Origin: Pisolithus tinctorius
Lineage: Eukaryota > Basidiomycota > Agaricomycetes > Boletales > Pisolithaceae
Length of the DNA: 64,000 nt
Reading direction: 5' to 3'
Assembly (NCBI GenBank): GCA_024663395.1
Contig: JANFAH010000067.1
Coordinates: forward strand, 62,001 to 126,000
Position numbers and translations under genes: made by a program. The notes under the pieces were generated by a model. The model saw only the letters and a list, made by a program, of their open reading frames with translations, searched no databases and was not told the origin of the DNA. Positions within the stretch are counted from its first letter, which is position 1. Every line of letters begins with the position of its first letter. Positions 1 to 10,655 of the stretch are shown piece by piece.

Positions 1-443
1 ACGTGCTTGCGATGTTGGCGGTCCACGTCATTTACACAGAACTACTCTGCAACTGTACAAATACCCATGCTGCAGTGGAATCTTTGCCGATTGTGTGGAT
101 CAAGAGCCCAATCCCCCATATGGTGCACTTCAAGGCGGAATATCATAACAGATGGCACCGGTCTATAATTTAGCCGCGACCCATAGGACAACACTCACTT
201 TGCGTACATTGAACCCGTCTCTGTACAAACACATGAGCCACCTGGAGGGGTGATGGCTCAATGAAACGACCGCTAAGCACTTGAATGGCTAGGCTCCAGC
301 TTACCTACATCGATCCAGATAGTTAACATCATACGGGACAACATAGCATTAGCGTCCAGGGCCACGTGAATTTCTGAGCGACTTCATGTAAGGTGTCTAC
401 GCAATATCCGCACAACACAAGATGGTACAATGCTGCCCCCACG

Positions 444-1474
444 TCATCGTCGTTTTCCACCTTTCCCGACTTTCCTCTGTTGAATCGTCGTTCCGCTGTT
501 GTTGGGTTGCGCTTTAGCCCCTGACGTTGACGCTTTCGTCTTATCCTCAACAGCCAATAAGGCAGATAGTCTGCGTTCCGGCTGATTAATACGTTTAAAA
601 GGCCCATCAAAACAGTGACGTACCCAGACTTGAGGTCCCCACCTTGCACCGAGTTTTGTATACTCGCTACCATTTCCCGCCTATTCTTAATTTCCTCAAG
701 GCTTTGAGGATCCAGATTTTTCTACGAGTGTCGCATGAGCCCAGACAGGCGAAACGCGAACGAAATGTTACCATTATATAAGGCATGGCCAACATCATGC
801 CCGCAGTGAACAACATGAGCATCATCATAGGGTTCCGGAACATGCCCAGCAAACTGAACGACTCGTGTGGTTTGAAGTAGCTGTTCTTGCTGCGAGGACT
901 CAGAATAACGGGGTACGGCAAGGTCACCGCTGACGGGGATAACAGTGGTGTTCCAAAGACATAAGACTTGACTTCTGGTATAGAGGACGCGTCCGATACA
1001 TCGACACGAAGCTGCGGAAACAAAGGTATCAGGGCCATTCTCGCATCGATAAATTGGGAGTAGTATACCTGTTCAAAAGTATAATCATGAGAAAGTACGG
1101 ATAGAACGTATACCCCTGGGTTAACGTCCGGTCTTAGGTCATTCAAAAATCAGTGCAACAGCTAGTCTGTAATCTGGGAAGGGAGACGGACATAGAGAAG
1201 TTACCGCTTCGCGTCACCCCAGCTGAATATCGACCGGCATCCAGCAGAATTTTGGCTGCACCAAGCTCTTCATAGCCTTATTCTTACAATATGAAGCCAT
1301 GTCACTAGGGAGGATGCAGTTCACTCACTTGGACACACGTCGTTCCACTGCACGAATCCTAGCAAGTCTGCAGCAAATGCAATACTAGCAAATTCAGCGC
1401 TCGCCTAACTTATTTCAGCTGAGAACCTACTGCACGAATCCCAAAAGAAGGATAAGGAGTGACGAGGACCTCAT
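444..1474 (-). CDS. EMC7: ER membrane protein complex subunit 7 (EMC7), seven exons
   Basis: EMC7 is the lumenal beta-sandwich subunit of the ER membrane protein complex, which inserts tail-anchored and multipass membrane proteins. I could phase seven exons on the minus strand: 1474-1431, 1384-1329, 1276-1192, 1132-1069, 1011-772, 721-624 and 495-444. All introns are GT-AG and the sum is 213 codons (212 aa). The N-terminus is a signal peptide (MRSSSLLILLLGF, then AFA before the likely cleavage site), followed by QWNDVCPS, the beta-sandwich with PDVNPGVYVLSV, a transmembrane segment NPMMMLMLFTAGMMLAMPYIM, the conserved cytosolic KNLDPQSLEEIKNRR and IQNS..GDLKSG, and a basic tail KVGKGGKRR before TGA. 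This order and length match fungal EMC7. It is divergent to UTP23, with only 125 bp between the two starts. Confidence 0.93.
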
Positions 1475-1599
1475 TGTTGCATTAGGACGTGCTTATTCGG
1501 CGCCTGGTGATTGGGAGAAGCGGTGGACAAACATAACCAAACATGATATCTGCGTGCCCGTCCACTGTCCAGTGTAGGTAGACACTTCAAGAATTCAAA

Positions 1600-2594
1600 A
1601 TGCGGCAGAAGCGGGCCAAGACGTATCGGAAGCTCATGTCACTTTATTGCATGTCTTTCGGATTCCGGGAGCCATATCAGGTTCTAGGTGTGTTCAGGAA
1701 GTGTTTTCCTTGTTCAAGCTTACCCCCGTCCCTAGTTGACTCTAAGATATGCAGGATCGCCACAGAGTCAAGGATCGACCTATCAAAACAATTGAGTACT
1801 GTGCTGCAAGGAGTGACGAAACCCAGTATGGCCCCGTCACGTACCCAAGCAGCACTGTCAAGCTGACCTTTCGACGTAGTGATCACGCAATGCTGTATAC
1901 ACGAACTTTATCTCCAGGGGAAGTCTCAGCAATCGGCTGTAGACCTTGCAAAAATTTTTGAACGTCGAAAGTGTAACCACAGGGAAGCCATCCCTGGGGA
2001 TGATTGCTTGGCAAGTGTAGTTGGTCGGATACCATCTTCTGAGCATGCCCTTCTTTCTGATAATCTTCGTAGGGGATAGCAATAAACATCGCTATGTCGT
2101 AGCCACGCAGTCGCAGCCCCTTCGCGCCAAACTTCGTCTTATACCTGGCGTTCCGATTATTCACATTAACCGGTCCGTGATGATCCTCGAACCACCTAGC
2201 GAAGAAACCCTCAGGGTAAAACAACAAGTGAGTGCTAATTCGCATAAAGGCGCCCGTGGATTATCAATTCTCTCTCCAGAAAGAGCAAGAGGCTCTCGGC
2301 CCAGCGGCTGCCGAATCGGTAAAACTACCTCAGCAGCCAAGCAATCCTCCACGCAAGAAAAAGGGACCCAAGGGACCAAATCCTCTTAGTATGAAGAAGA
2401 AGGTGGCGCGGCCAGCCAGTGTGAGGATACCTCGTCAAAGCGATAGCACTGCCCCTCCATCTCCAAGTGATCTTTCCATTGGGGAAAAGAGAAAGCGGGA
2501 AGAAAATGACGAACAGTTAGCTGCTACGCGCAAAAGGAAGAGGCGTAGAAAGCATGGTGGTGGACCAACTTCGTCTGTTGTCACAACCGCCTAG
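1600..2594 (+). CDS. UTP23: rRNA-processing protein UTP23 (PIN-like, Fcf1 family)
   Basis: UTP23 is a small-subunit processome factor with a PIN-like fold needed for early 18S rRNA processing in the nucleolus. Five exons join in frame: 1600-1687, 1736-1825, 1880-2023, 2073-2215 and 2250-2594 (270 codons, 269 aa). Visible family marks are the start MRQKRAKTYRKLMSLYCMSF with FGFREPYQVL, then VDSKICRIA..DLSKQLSTVLQG, ITQCCIHELYLQG, the zinc-binding-type segment FERRKCNH, and HRYVVATQSQPLRAKLRLIPGVPI with PSEETL. The C-terminal tail is lysine-rich, contains KGPKGPNPLSMKKK and ends in a strongly basic RKRKRRRK cluster expected for nucleolar retention. It shares a short divergent upstream region with EMC7. 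Confidence 0.92.
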
Positions 2595-2989
2595 CTGGAA
2601 TTTCGCCGGCCCTCTCCCGTAGGTGTCAGTCCCAGTGCACTGCTAAGCAGTGATCATTTTTGATGGGTCATGCCACCACGTATCTCCAATCAACGCAGGC
2701 CGTTCAGCACCCAAGATCGATATTTTTGATGTGACAATCGATGGCGGCGTTGGAAAGGTCACTCATATCGCTTCCAGCACTGTTGGCACCTTTCATTGTG
2801 AGACGGAACCCTGTTGAAGTAATTTATCGACGTTGATGCGCACACGTTTTGCGGGACATAATTGCGCATATAGCCTGAGATCGTAGCAACACCGATTTAC
2901 ATGTTATCCCCAACACTGCCGTCACCACCGCTGTGGATTGTTGAATTATCTACAGTAAACAGATAATATCCCCTACATTCATGATACAA
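2595..2989. other. intergenic, nothing recognised
   Basis: Sequence between the UTP23 stop and the last exon-like stretch of the next minus-strand gene. I see no coding signal, RNA gene or repeat here beyond presumed 3' untranslated sequence. Confidence 0.5.
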
Positions 2990-5178
2990 ATGTCGTTTGC
3001 ATTAATCCGAAAACAGTTCCTTGTTGGGCACGTCCAACAGTCTCTTCGGTAGCCCGGGCAGCTAAGTACAGTTCACGTTTTGACGTTCTTGCCCTAGCGT
3101 CCACCATGATCCTAGGATAGAAACAAGAGAATGCTTGTTAATATTGTTGGTATCAGTAACAGGAATTACGCCACGTACCGTCGCAGGTGAGCGTGTCTCT
3201 CATCTGGTTGATCGGCAAGTACCTCTCGAAAGCGTTCCGAGATGTTTTGTAAATCCTGGAAAACCATGGCAGATAGTTAGCGATCTCATTCTCCAGGAAA
3301 AAGTCGTCTACCTCAGCCCTCTCCGATAGAACATTTCTGTCCACCGTCTCATCTTTCAGCAAGCGATCCACGACCTGGTGCACGTCAGGTGGCACACAGA
3401 AGGACGACATAATATCAACTTTCCTTTGCTATTGCTTGCTGGACTTCAGAAGAGATGCCGCGTTGACATACCAGTAAGACCTGTGATATACACACGAGCA
3501 CAACGTCGGTGAATGGGAGAGAATGATATGGTGATTCACACTTTGCCAGTGATATCTTCTTCTAGTGCCCTACGTTCACCGTCGTCGTCTGCTCGGTCAT
3601 GTTCTTCTTGCAATTTCTCCACTTCTTGTACCAGCGAAGAAATACTGTCAACGAACACACTTCATCGAGATACAAGAGTCTGCGGCATTAGGCTCACCTG
3701 CCATCACCCGCGTCATTCTCCCCCCCATCAACACTAAGGCACCTTGAAAACTGAAAACCGCATATCAATCGATTACAGGAACTCACAGTCCATCAAACAA
3801 TGTCTTAGCCCTGAGGAAACCTGTAGTAATGTCATCGATAAACTATAGTTTCAGGCGTAATTCAGTTGAATAACTCAGGCTAGCAATACTAAGCTCACCT
3901 CGAACCCTAGGGTCTTCGCTATTGGACGCATAGCGCGCACCGTGTTCTGCATATCTGAAAGCCAACAGAGGTAATTACAGGAGTCTATCCTACGAGGGCC
4001 ATCCGGCAACATGGCAACTAATCCATGGGCGCGTGGCTGGCCCTCTGGTGATCCCGAGGCATTCACTATCATTATGGCTCAAGTTTGCATGTAGAAGTAC
4101 TTGGGCTGCGGAGTTCACCTTCCGGAGTCTTTTCACTGTCTCCTTCAGAAGTTCTTGATAGTGACGCGAGGGTCCCAAAAAACTTTATATTGCCAACCTA
4201 GCATTACCCAAGAAGACTGAATCGGAGGTCTAGATAACAAAAAGAAGTACGTACAAGCCCTCCCAGATGTTCAGCACCAAACAGCTTCATGAAGAAATCG
4301 ATCGCAGCGTCGTTGCCAACGTTCAGCTCTAAAACAGTTTTGAAATAATCACTGCATCACGGGTATGGCCTCATCAGCGATCATGGTGCACAACCTGTAA
4401 GGCATACCAAGCTTACTAGATCTTTCTAAACTCGACTCTTGTCATCGGGTCAGGTGCTTGGACGGCCCTAGTCCAGGCCCAGGGGTGAGCGATCTGGAAA
4501 AGCGGAACTATGGACCGTTCATCCGAGTCAGTTGAATGGCTAGGAAATTCAACAGGAGAATCTGATCCCGGGTGTAAGTGACGACAACAAAGTAAGAAAG
4601 ACGCCTACAAGTTCTCCAGAAATGAGAGTAACCCCAAGAGTTTTTTGCCAGATTGTCCTTGAACTTATCGGTTGGGCGGCATGCAGAACAACGTATAACC
4701 GTTGTTACCAAAGCGTAGTTGCTGCCACGAGCAGACAAGGCTCTCAGCAGGATTGCAACAGCCCGAGTATTTGGAAGAGACAGGCCAATTGGACGGCGCA
4801 GAATAAGTGCAGGGTCTGTCCCTGAATCACCGATCATACTTGTCACATCCTGGTTATCAGTACCCGCTCCAGATTCACCGCTGATTCTATGTACCACAGG
4901 CTTAAGGTCTGGATCATCCGGATACAGTCTAAGTTCAGGCGGGAGTAGGTGAAGATCTTCGAAGATGTTCCCTCGGCGATGCATAAATCCGTGGGAGTGC
5001 TGCTGAATATCACCGTAGTCCCCCAGCTGCTTCTCTCAGGATCGACTGATCGGATTGATGGATTACGACACACCTGGGTCCCCTGGAGAGTTTCCGAAAG
5101 AACAAACTTCGCAGCCACCCCATCTACCAACAACCGATGATGACCAAGGTTGATAAGCCAATAAGTCAGCGGCAACAT
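2990..5178 (-). CDS. unrecognised multi-exon gene (boundaries approximate)
   Basis: I do not recognise this protein. Several consecutive minus-strand segments look coding and are separated by short intron-like gaps. They are 5178-4843 (LLVDGVAAKFVLSETLQGTQ), 4984-4510 (a proline-rich stretch LHLLPPELRLYPDDPDLKPV, then LPNTRAVAILLRALSARGSNYA), about 4480-4420 (AHPWAWTRAVQAPDPMTRVEF), about 4330-4260 (NVGNDAAIDFFMKLFGAEHL), 4070-3890 (MQNTVRAMRPIAKTLGFE), about 3820-3790 (FIDDITTGFLRAKTLFDGL), about 3665-3550 (SSLVQEVEKLQEEHDRADDD, coiled-coil-like), 3410-3190 (PWFSRIYKTSRNAFERYLPI) and about 3110-2990 (RARTSKRELYLAARATEETV). Together they suggest one protein of roughly 400-500 residues. The exact exons, start and stop are not fixed, and a decaying gene cannot be excluded. 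Confidence 0.45.
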
Positions 5179-5323
5179 AAGACCGGGGGTATCGCCGTCG
5201 CCGATTCTCTACATCGTCGGTGGTCAGGGTACATAACACAACAATAAAGCCGTTAAGTCACAACTAACATATGTAAGTTCCCACTCGAGTGGCTGCTGGC
5301 AGCAGCCGGGGCATTTGACGACG

Positions 5324-6985
5324 TCAATCGTAACTTTTGCAATGGTCTGACTTCTCCGACTTGCCACAGACAACCTCCACGCCAAAAATAGACTCTTTCA
5401 GATGACTATGCTTGATGCGATGCGGCTCACGTTGTGAACCCGAGTGAGTACCCAAGCGGGCTTCCCCCATACGTCGGGCATATTCTGCACCTCCGTTCCA
5501 CATACGGTCATACACTCCAATAGCATCAGACGGCGGCGATGATCCCTGTTCATCAGCAATAACATGTACCCAATCTTGGCCAAAGCAGTGACCAAACGCA
5601 ACCGCGAAGTAACCATTAGGTTTACCATTGGCATAGAGTATGACGGCGAGAGGGCATGCGCGGGATAGTGTAATGGTATCCTCTGTGGAGACTACCTCTG
5701 TCGGGAACACGTCGCGGCGGGAGAAACCATAATAGGGAATTGTCCTGTCGTCAACCTTGAAAATGAAATCATGGCGCGGCTCTGCCCGGTAAGCAAGGTA
5801 GAGTTGTCCCAACTCCGGAGAGGGCTTTGGTCTCGCAGTCGCCCCGAAATACCTGTAATGCCTGGATTTTGAGGACGCCAAGTCAATGGTCATTGGCACC
5901 CTACTGCCCTCTCTCCGACAGGCCAATGCCGCCTGGAGAAGTGAAGGGCAGCCCCAGTAAGGTAAAAGCGGAAGCCATATCTGGATTCCTGCATTGGTGA
6001 CAGTAAATGCCAGGGATCCTTGGTCCTCCGGCATTGTCAAGAATTCTTCATCTGACTTCCACAGAGATGGAAGCTCCTCATTAAATTCCTTTGGTACCAT
6101 CTTGACGATGTCATGGCAATCCCGAAAAAGACATGGGTCGTCGGCAAGAACACTGGTAGTCTGCCGATTCTTTCCTTCCGGGTCCCAGGCAAAGATGCTC
6201 TGGTCGTTGGACATACGAATAACCTCGAGCTGTAGACGCTGAAATGCTTTCTTCCCTTCTCCATACAACATCGGCATGTTGACATCCAGTAGACCCATCA
6301 ACGAATATGCGCGATCCTCAATTCGGGTGGTCCTCCTGTCGGCAGCCCAGGATACGATTTGAGCAACACTCGACCGTTGTGAAGATAATCCATTCTTTAA
6401 GACACTGACCGGGACCCGGGTGATTTCCTGTAATTTGGACGCAAGGCTGCCTTTGTCGCCGATGAGTTTCCAATCGCGGTTGAAGAACTGGATGTCCTTC
6501 GGCGCTATCAACTCCTGTAACGTCCAGCCCCGCGAAAACCACTCTGGCCAGCCATTAGACCCTCGAAAGCTCACGTAGTCGCGCGTCGTGGGAAAGACAG
6601 AAGTATCATGAAGGTAAGCGTAGCACCGCTTCGAGTTTTCGTACCATCGGAACATTGAATTTATAGCCTCCGATAACTCTGCGCTACTCCGCTTGTCGAT
6701 ACAACAAGTATCCGCCCATAGCCAGTTGAGGCCGTCACTTTTCGACTGCTCGCAACTCTTCATGATCTTCAGGTAACCACTGCGCCTTCGTATCTCGTCT
6801 CTGTTGTCCACCTTCGTTAGCTGTATCACCTCTTCGTAGCTCACTTCATCGCCCCAACGATGTGACAATATCGCATAATCTGTGCTTGCATCGTCGAGCT
6901 CTTTCAGAACCTCGACGGAAGATAGAGTTTCATCGCGAATTCTTGACTCCAGATCCAAGAAGGCGTCAACGTCAATCAAGCGCAT
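5324..6985 (-). CDS. HET-domain protein 1 (heterokaryon incompatibility family)
   Basis: A 553-residue uninterrupted ORF starting at ATG 6985-6983. The N-terminal half is a fungal HET domain, known from vegetative incompatibility proteins that trigger cell death on non-self contact. Markers in order are MRLIDV at the start, YAILSHRWGDEVSYEEV (about residues 37-53), GLNWLWADTCCIDKRSSAEL SEAINSMFRWY, FSRGWTLQELIAPKDIQFFN, the SWAADRRTTRIEDRAYSLMG motif, then MLYGEGKKAFQRLQLEVIR. The C-terminal half has no domain I recognise. Its architecture closely parallels the HET gene at 15575, so the two are paralogues. A 0.57-kb duplicated segment lies just upstream (7112-7684). The HET call is firm; the role in recognition is inferred from the family. 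Confidence 0.9.
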   Translation of the reverse strand: MRLIDVDAFLDLESRIRDETLSSVEVLKELDDASTDYAILSHRWGDEVSYEEVIQLTKVDNRDEIRRRSGYLKIMKSCEQSKSDGLNWLWADTCCIDKRSSAELSEAINSMFRWYENSKRCYAYLHDTSVFPTTRDYVSFRGSNGWPEWFSRGWTLQELIAPKDIQFFNRDWKLIGDKGSLASKLQEITRVPVSVLKNGLSSQRSSVAQIVSWAADRRTTRIEDRAYSLMGLLDVNMPMLYGEGKKAFQRLQLEVIRMSNDQSIFAWDPEGKNRQTTSVLADDPCLFRDCHDIVKMVPKEFNEELPSLWKSDEEFLTMPEDQGSLAFTVTNAGIQIWLPLLPYWGCPSLLQAALACRREGSRVPMTIDLASSKSRHYRYFGATARPKPSPELGQLYLAYRAEPRHDFIFKVDDRTIPYYGFSRRDVFPTEVVSTEDTITLSRACPLAVILYANGKPNGYFAVAFGHCFGQDWVHVIADEQGSSPPSDAIGVYDRMWNGGAEYARRMGEARLGTHSGSQREPHRIKHSHLKESIFGVEVVCGKSEKSDHCKSYD

Positions 6986-7111
6986 CGCGTGCTTGATATG
7001 GATGTAAGAGCATGGTCAACAATGTCGGGGAACGGAGCCCACCACGAAACTCGCACCGATGACAACTGTGTCTGCTTGCACAGCCTGGAGGTAGAGGATA
7101 GCGTGGATGTC

Positions 7112-7684
7112 TTTAACAAGGGGATGGGATAGCACTGGTTAGCCAGTACTATGCGGACAGATTTGTTGAACACCCTCACGATGGGACTGCCGCCAATTAT
7201 CGTTCTTAAGGTAAGAGCCAAACAAGCATAACACTCTTAAATGATCAACCGATCAAAACCTAGATAGCGGGGCCCAGGCTCACATGACTCTTCGGAATGG
7301 GGACGGAAGAGCAGAAAGCAGTCTGGTTCAACAACTCAACCTTTGGTCGCGGGATTCGGTCTTGAAAACTCAGTGCTAGGCTTCGTGAAGCGAGAATTTG
7401 AAGTTCGAAGCCTAAGGACGGAGGCATATGTATGTACTGGGCCAGATGATAATCAGCTCCCTGGCAGAGGGTGGATTCAATGACAATCAGGGATTCCATC
7501 AATATCACGGACGTCGTTATGTGAGGGATGTAACGTTGGACATTAGAAACTTGAAAGCTTGAAATCTGAGCTACTGGAGTCGGACTCTTGGCTGAAGGGG
7601 ATCATGTAACCCACGTAAAGACCGTCACGACATTATATTCTCGTTCGGGGTTTGATGTGAAACATGCCATCGTCACATTGAACT
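7112..7684. repeat. segmental duplication, copy 1 (573 bp)
   Basis: This stretch is repeated in direct orientation at 10656-11174. Both begin at TTTAACAAGGGGATGGGATA and end at CATCGTCACATTGAACT, and they agree almost base for base apart from scattered substitutions and one indel. Copy 1 contains about 54 bp (near 7289-7343) that copy 2 lacks. No terminal inverted repeats or TG..CA LTR ends are apparent, so its nature is unknown. Copy 1 lies between the 5' end of HET gene 1 and a broken Hsp70 fragment. Confidence 0.85.
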
Positions 7685-8190
7685 GCGACCCAAGCAATTG
7701 AAGGTGTTAACCCGGATGAAGCCGTTTCGATTGGTGCTGCTATCCAGGGTGATGTTCTCGCCGGAAATGTCGCCAACATCCTTCTTCTCCGTGTCACTCC
7801 TCTCCCCCTCAGTATCGAGACTCTCGGTCGTATCATGACCAAGCTCATCAACGCAACATGACTATCCCGACGAAGAAGTCCCAGTTTTTCTCTACCGCTG
7901 CCGACGGCCAGACCGCCATCGAGGTCAAGATCTTCCAGGGTGAACGTGAACGCAAACTCTTTGATAACTTCAACCTCTTAGTATTCCTCCTGCTCCGAAG
8001 GGCGTCCCTCGGATCGAGATCACTTTCGACATCGATGTTGGTATGTCCCTCATGGTGGTTTCCTCACCTCTTGCTGATAATATCGTCCACGTTGCTGCCA
8101 GAGGCATCTCTGGCTTACCAACACCCCCACACACCCCTGCCAGCACCGAAGAATTATCCGCAAAAATGTCGTGACCCATCCAGTCATCGA
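7685..8190 (+). pseudogene. fragment of an Hsp70 (mitochondrial Ssc1/DnaK type) gene
   Basis: The plus strand carries a recognisable piece of Hsp70 spanning the end of the ATPase domain and the start of the substrate-binding domain. It reads [20 protein letters not shown], then [18 protein letters not shown], then [20 protein letters not shown] with [10 protein letters not shown]. The DVLAGNV wording resembles the mitochondrial/DnaK branch. Frames change between segments, with a disruption after INAT near 7860, and the piece then fades out after an intron-like GT..AG gap near 8036-8085 followed by [11 protein letters not shown]. It lacks both ends of the gene. It begins exactly where the duplicated segment ends, so it looks like a captured or rearranged genomic fragment. 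Confidence 0.75.
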
Positions 8191-8510
8191 TTGTTGTTTA
8201 TGCTCACTAGTAAGAAATATCTACGACGACACGTATTCGAACAAGTCATGGAGCAGCTGTCGTACTGAGATTCGTACTCACGGCGGTTTTCTAAGATAGG
8301 CGGGTGTATGGCTGCATTGGAGGTGGAACGACTACTAGCTGTAGGCAGACATTCGATCATGAATGGCATTCCACAATCACGAAATCGCTGTCCCTTCATT
8401 ACTGTAATGTGCATCACGACATCCAATGTTTAAGTTTATCCTTAATGCAACAGCCTTTATTACGTCACCCGGTGATTTCTATATGTGACATTGTCCCCTG
8501 ACTTTGTTCG

Positions 8511-8777
8511 ATGTCGACAATGTCAGCCGCTCCCGCTAACGACAAGATAAGCCCCGACGAAATGCACAACGACGAAACCGGCCCAGCCGAGACGCCGCCC
8601 AACGTGGACCCTCAAACAGATCTTTCACAACAACTTTTCTTGTTGAACTTACTCAACGAGTCACACGGGAAGGGAAAGAGACTTAGGAAGCGCGATCAGA
8701 GTATTCACTTTTCGCAACCTGTTCCATGCACGATATCATGGAGGATACGATGGTGTAACTCTAGGGAAGAAAATTAA
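8511..8777 (+). CDS. small hypothetical ORF
   Basis: An 88-residue ORF begins MSTMSAAPANDK and is acidic and proline-containing in its first 45 residues, then has a basic KGKRLRKRDQ patch. I recognise no domain. The residue composition of the first two thirds looks protein-like, but the end (CTISWRIRWCNSREEN) does not, so it may be the first exon of a larger lost gene or a chance ORF. It lies between the Hsp70 fragment and the deaminase gene. Confidence 0.25.
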   Translation: MSTMSAAPANDKISPDEMHNDETGPAETPPNVDPQTDLSQQLFLLNLLNESHGKGKRLRKRDQSIHFSQPVPCTISWRIRWCNSREEN

Positions 8778-8897
8778 TGATTGACGGCAGATGAAAATGG
8801 ATACACGTGTGATCAAAAATCGGTGAGGAAACGTGGGGAGGTATTACAGTGGAAAAGGAGTAACGAATACATGATGAGGCATAAGCTATTTCGCCTA

Positions 8898-10385
8898 CTA
8901 CTCACCATAATATTCTGCTAACTTACAACCGGGGGTGCAAGGGGTGGTAAGAACTCTTCGCTGGCCACGCTTGGCACCCAGTGCCCAAAATTGACTCCAT
9001 TCCTCGATTTCCGAGTCGCTCGATGACTCTCCACCACAGAGACACAGAGACCTCTGGCGCGGAAACAGCCGATCTACAGTGCGATCCAGGCACTCCTTGA
9101 TCTTTGTCTGGACAGTTTCGTCGACGATCTTCCTCCCATTTGTCGAATAAATAACAGATAACGCGCGAACAGGAAAAGCCCAAGTGGGGCATGGTCTGCC
9201 ATGTGAACTGCTCAACAGCCACTGCGTGCCGTATGTCATATTGTATGCTTCGATCCACAGGGTGCAGCACAAGCAACTCCGTTTGCTACATCCGATAGGC
9301 TGTGGCTGACGAAAATCCCGAGATCTGGGAGGCTCGGTGAGATCATACAAAATGCGAGTTTCGGGATGAATGCGGGTCTGAACAACATGGCTGCTATGCC
9401 AGCTCTCCTCCATGTCTGGAAACCTCTCACGCAGCATGGCTACAGTTTCCTCTGGGAGGTCTTTGCGGAATGCACGAGAGACGGCCTCCAAGTAGTCCTC
9501 GCAGAGGTGAACTATTGTCTCCGCAGAGGCAGGGCTAGCGTCGACCCAACGATACACAATGCCACGCGGGAAATCGGACTTTGCATGTGCGATGAGGCTG
9601 TTAATGCCATGATAGTACTGGCACACCTTAGCGAGACGGCGTTGCAGCTTCTCTCCCAGCAGTTTCCAGGAGAGATTGGTGGCTCTGGGGAGCGAACGCA
9701 GAAGACGGGATCTGTACAAAACATGGGCAATCTGTGCAAGATCCATGTAGAGTTGGGCTGAGACATTGGCATCCCAGGAGTCAAAGCCTCGAGCCCTCGT
9801 CACGAGATCCATCAAAAGGTCATGCATCAACTGCGGAAATGAAGGTTCATCGCCAGAATACTTGTCTTCGCGATACTGCGCAGAGTCAGGGAACTCGTCC
9901 TCGATGGAGGGCGAGGGTTCATAGTCCTTTAGGACTTCTTCGAGGTCACGCAAAAATGTGGCCACAGCTTCGCACATCTTCCTGACCCGTTTCTCGATCT
10001 TCATCCGACAACGAGCAAAAAGGAATGGAAAAACGTCGCGTGCGTCCTTAGTTGTCGCAGCAGTGAGCACATTGAACAAGTCACGAACGGCTTGATGATC
10101 TTCGACAGTGACAATGTCGTTCTTTGCCAATACGAGGGTTAGACCCTTACGTCTGTCAAATGCAGTGGCAAACACCTCTCCGGGTTTGCCGGTTGTCAGC
10201 GCGACCGCAATGGTCTCGAGAAGGCGAATGGGGGTATTGGCGTGAACATTGTCGTCACTCTCCTGGGAGACACCCTTGGAAGGCATATGCACTTGGAGGT
10301 CTGAGTAGCCAAAATGATTGAGCAGCTGAAGTTGCTCGGAAAGACGAGGTTGATTGTACACGATTGTGCGGCCCCTCCGTCCCAT
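8898..10385 (-). CDS. OTT_1508-like nucleic acid deaminase-fold protein
   Basis: A 495-residue single-exon ORF. I chose ATG 10385-10383 (MGRRGRTIVYNQPRL); the open frame upstream begins at a TTG. The first 330 residues are a mostly helical region with no name I know. The C-terminal domain has the zinc-deaminase signature: IHPETRILYDL (an HxE motif, about residue 340) followed by IGCSKRSCLCCTLWIEA (CxxC-type zinc ligands in the S-K-R-S-C-x-x-C setting), then SHGRPCPTWAFP. This combination is the hallmark of the OTT_1508-like deaminase family, which is expanded in mushroom-forming fungi and belongs to the cytidine-deaminase superfamily. The substrate is unknown. All expected zinc ligands are present, so the protein may be active. 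It is flanked by the two copies of the segmental duplication. Confidence 0.8.
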   Translation of the reverse strand: MGRRGRTIVYNQPRLSEQLQLLNHFGYSDLQVHMPSKGVSQESDDNVHANTPIRLLETIAVALTTGKPGEVFATAFDRRKGLTLVLAKNDIVTVEDHQAVRDLFNVLTAATTKDARDVFPFLFARCRMKIEKRVRKMCEAVATFLRDLEEVLKDYEPSPSIEDEFPDSAQYREDKYSGDEPSFPQLMHDLLMDLVTRARGFDSWDANVSAQLYMDLAQIAHVLYRSRLLRSLPRATNLSWKLLGEKLQRRLAKVCQYYHGINSLIAHAKSDFPRGIVYRWVDASPASAETIVHLCEDYLEAVSRAFRKDLPEETVAMLRERFPDMEESWHSSHVVQTRIHPETRILYDLTEPPRSRDFRQPQPIGCSKRSCLCCTLWIEAYNMTYGTQWLLSSSHGRPCPTWAFPVRALSVIYSTNGRKIVDETVQTKIKECLDRTVDRLFPRQRSLCLCGGESSSDSEIEEWSQFWALGAKRGQRRVLTTPCTPGCKLAEYYGE

Positions 10386-10655
10386 GTTGTTGATTATCCC
10401 GAACAAAGGGTTTCGCAGTCCCCTATATGGGCATGCTGGTCAGTGGTGCCACAGCCCTTGAAGCAAGCCAACAGCATACAAGTTACGTTCGGGGGTAGGT
10501 TTCGGTGTTGCTCAAGTGTCCCCACGGTTGCGCACCTTTGGACGCGAGCTGGTGGATGATGGTGGAAGTGGTCCAGTGGAACTGCGGGTTACCTTAGGAG
10601 AGGCCCCCTAAATCGTGGGAACGATATCACCGGCTGTTGCCATTACGGTGCTGCT

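Noticed and set aside
7112..7684. Solo LTR interpretation of the duplicated segment
   Set aside because: No TG..CA ends and no 5-bp duplications at either copy.
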